Shown piece by piece: positions 5,011 to 5,244 of a DNA stretch of 5,244 bases (the first letter of the stretch is position 1; the number at the start of each line of letters is the position of its first letter). The notes beneath the pieces are model-generated. The model did not search any database and had not been told where the DNA came from. It saw only the letters and a program-made list of their open reading frames with translations. Both the position numbers and the translations under genes were made by a program. Location of the stretch: NCBI GenBank assembly GCA_002483745.1, contig DLIM01000002.1, positions 5,821-11,064 of the forward strand, read 5' to 3'. This DNA comes from Caryophanales bacterium UBA7642. GTDB lineage: Bacteria > Bacillota_I > Bacilli_A > RFN20 > CAG-288.

Positions 5011-5244
5011 TTACTTTTCTTCTTTGCTGTCGTCTTCAGTATCAGCTGCATCATTCATCGGAATATCACCGCCGTTCTCGTTTTCTTTCATCTTCTCAGT
5101 CTGGAGAGCCTGCAAGTCATATTCGGGATCGTTGTAGTGAGTATCAGCTAATCTTTCTTCAGCTACTTGCTGATTGACATCATTGAGGACTTTCTCTAAG
5201 TCAGTGAATTCATCCTTGATGGCTAAAAGATCACAGGCTTTATC
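5011..5244 (-). CDS. Unidentified protein, C-terminal 77 residues only (5' end outside window)
   Basis: The frame is open from the right edge to TAA at 5013-5011 and is followed at once by a strong terminator, which supports a real gene. The visible part starts with an amphipathic stretch whose hydrophobic residues Leu6, Ile9, Phe13, Leu16, Leu20, Val23 and Val27 (numbered from the window edge) follow the 3-4 spacing of a coiled coil. After a Tyr/Asn/Asp/Pro segment the protein ends in a charged, acid-rich and probably disordered tail (AADTEDDSKEEK). I do not recognise the family; the N-terminal part needed to identify it is outside. No membrane segment or catalytic motif is present in the visible portion. 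The gene converges on the glycosyltransferase operon and shares no transcript with it. Confidence 0.75.
   Translation of the reverse strand, partial: DKACDLLAIKDEFTDLEKVLNDVNQQVAEERLADTHYNDPEYDLQALQTEKMKENENGGDIPMNDAADTEDDSKEEK

Noticed and set aside
4916..5137. Plus-strand open frame of 73 codons
   Set aside because: It runs through both terminators and antisense to the minus-strand gene at the right edge; its serine/phenylalanine-rich content reflects the acid/lysine codons of the opposite strand.

Overview
The window is AT-rich bacterial DNA of low-GC Gram-positive (Bacillota) type. It carries five housekeeping genes on the minus strand, a two-gene sugar-metabolism unit on the plus strand, and the end of an unidentified minus-strand gene. 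TGG encodes tryptophan and TGA ends divIC, so the standard bacterial code applies and a code-4 Mycoplasma is excluded. The order rqcP-divIC-tilS matches the backbone of the Bacillus subtilis yabO-yabP-yabQ-divIC-...-spoIIE-...-tilS region with the sporulation genes missing. That suggests a non-sporulating, reduced lineage of the Bacilli / Erysipelotrichia / Acholeplasma kind; this placement is inference.

Minus strand, read right to left from about 2160. A promoter with an extended -10 and a short GC-rich leader precede rplM (L13) and rpsI (S9), which end at a strong hairpin terminator (1132-1165). A second promoter with an extended -10 sits almost on the start codon of rqcP (S4-domain ribosome rescue factor). 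It is followed by divIC (membrane division protein) and tilS (tRNA-Ile lysidine synthetase, running off the left edge). The rqcP-divIC-tilS genes are tightly packed: divIC follows rqcP by 4 bases, and tilS overlaps divIC by ATGA.

Plus strand, 2315-4923. A FGGY-family carbohydrate kinase and a Gtf3/galactofuranosyltransferase-like glycosyltransferase, 2 bases apart, form a clear two-gene operon with its own TATAAT promoter and its own terminator (4943-4974). The kinase would phosphorylate a small sugar or polyol, and the transferase would add a sugar from a nucleotide donor to a surface glycan or glycoprotein. Neither substrate can be read from sequence. Immediately beyond is the minus-strand terminator of the last gene, of which only the C-terminal 77 residues are in view (coiled coil, then a charged, acid-rich tail).

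I see no mobile element, CRISPR array, tRNA or rRNA. The points most worth a second look are the kinase-glycosyltransferase pair, the apparently leaderless or Shine-Dalgarno-less rqcP, the candidate L13 leader RNA, and the loss of histidine-rich loop motifs in L13.
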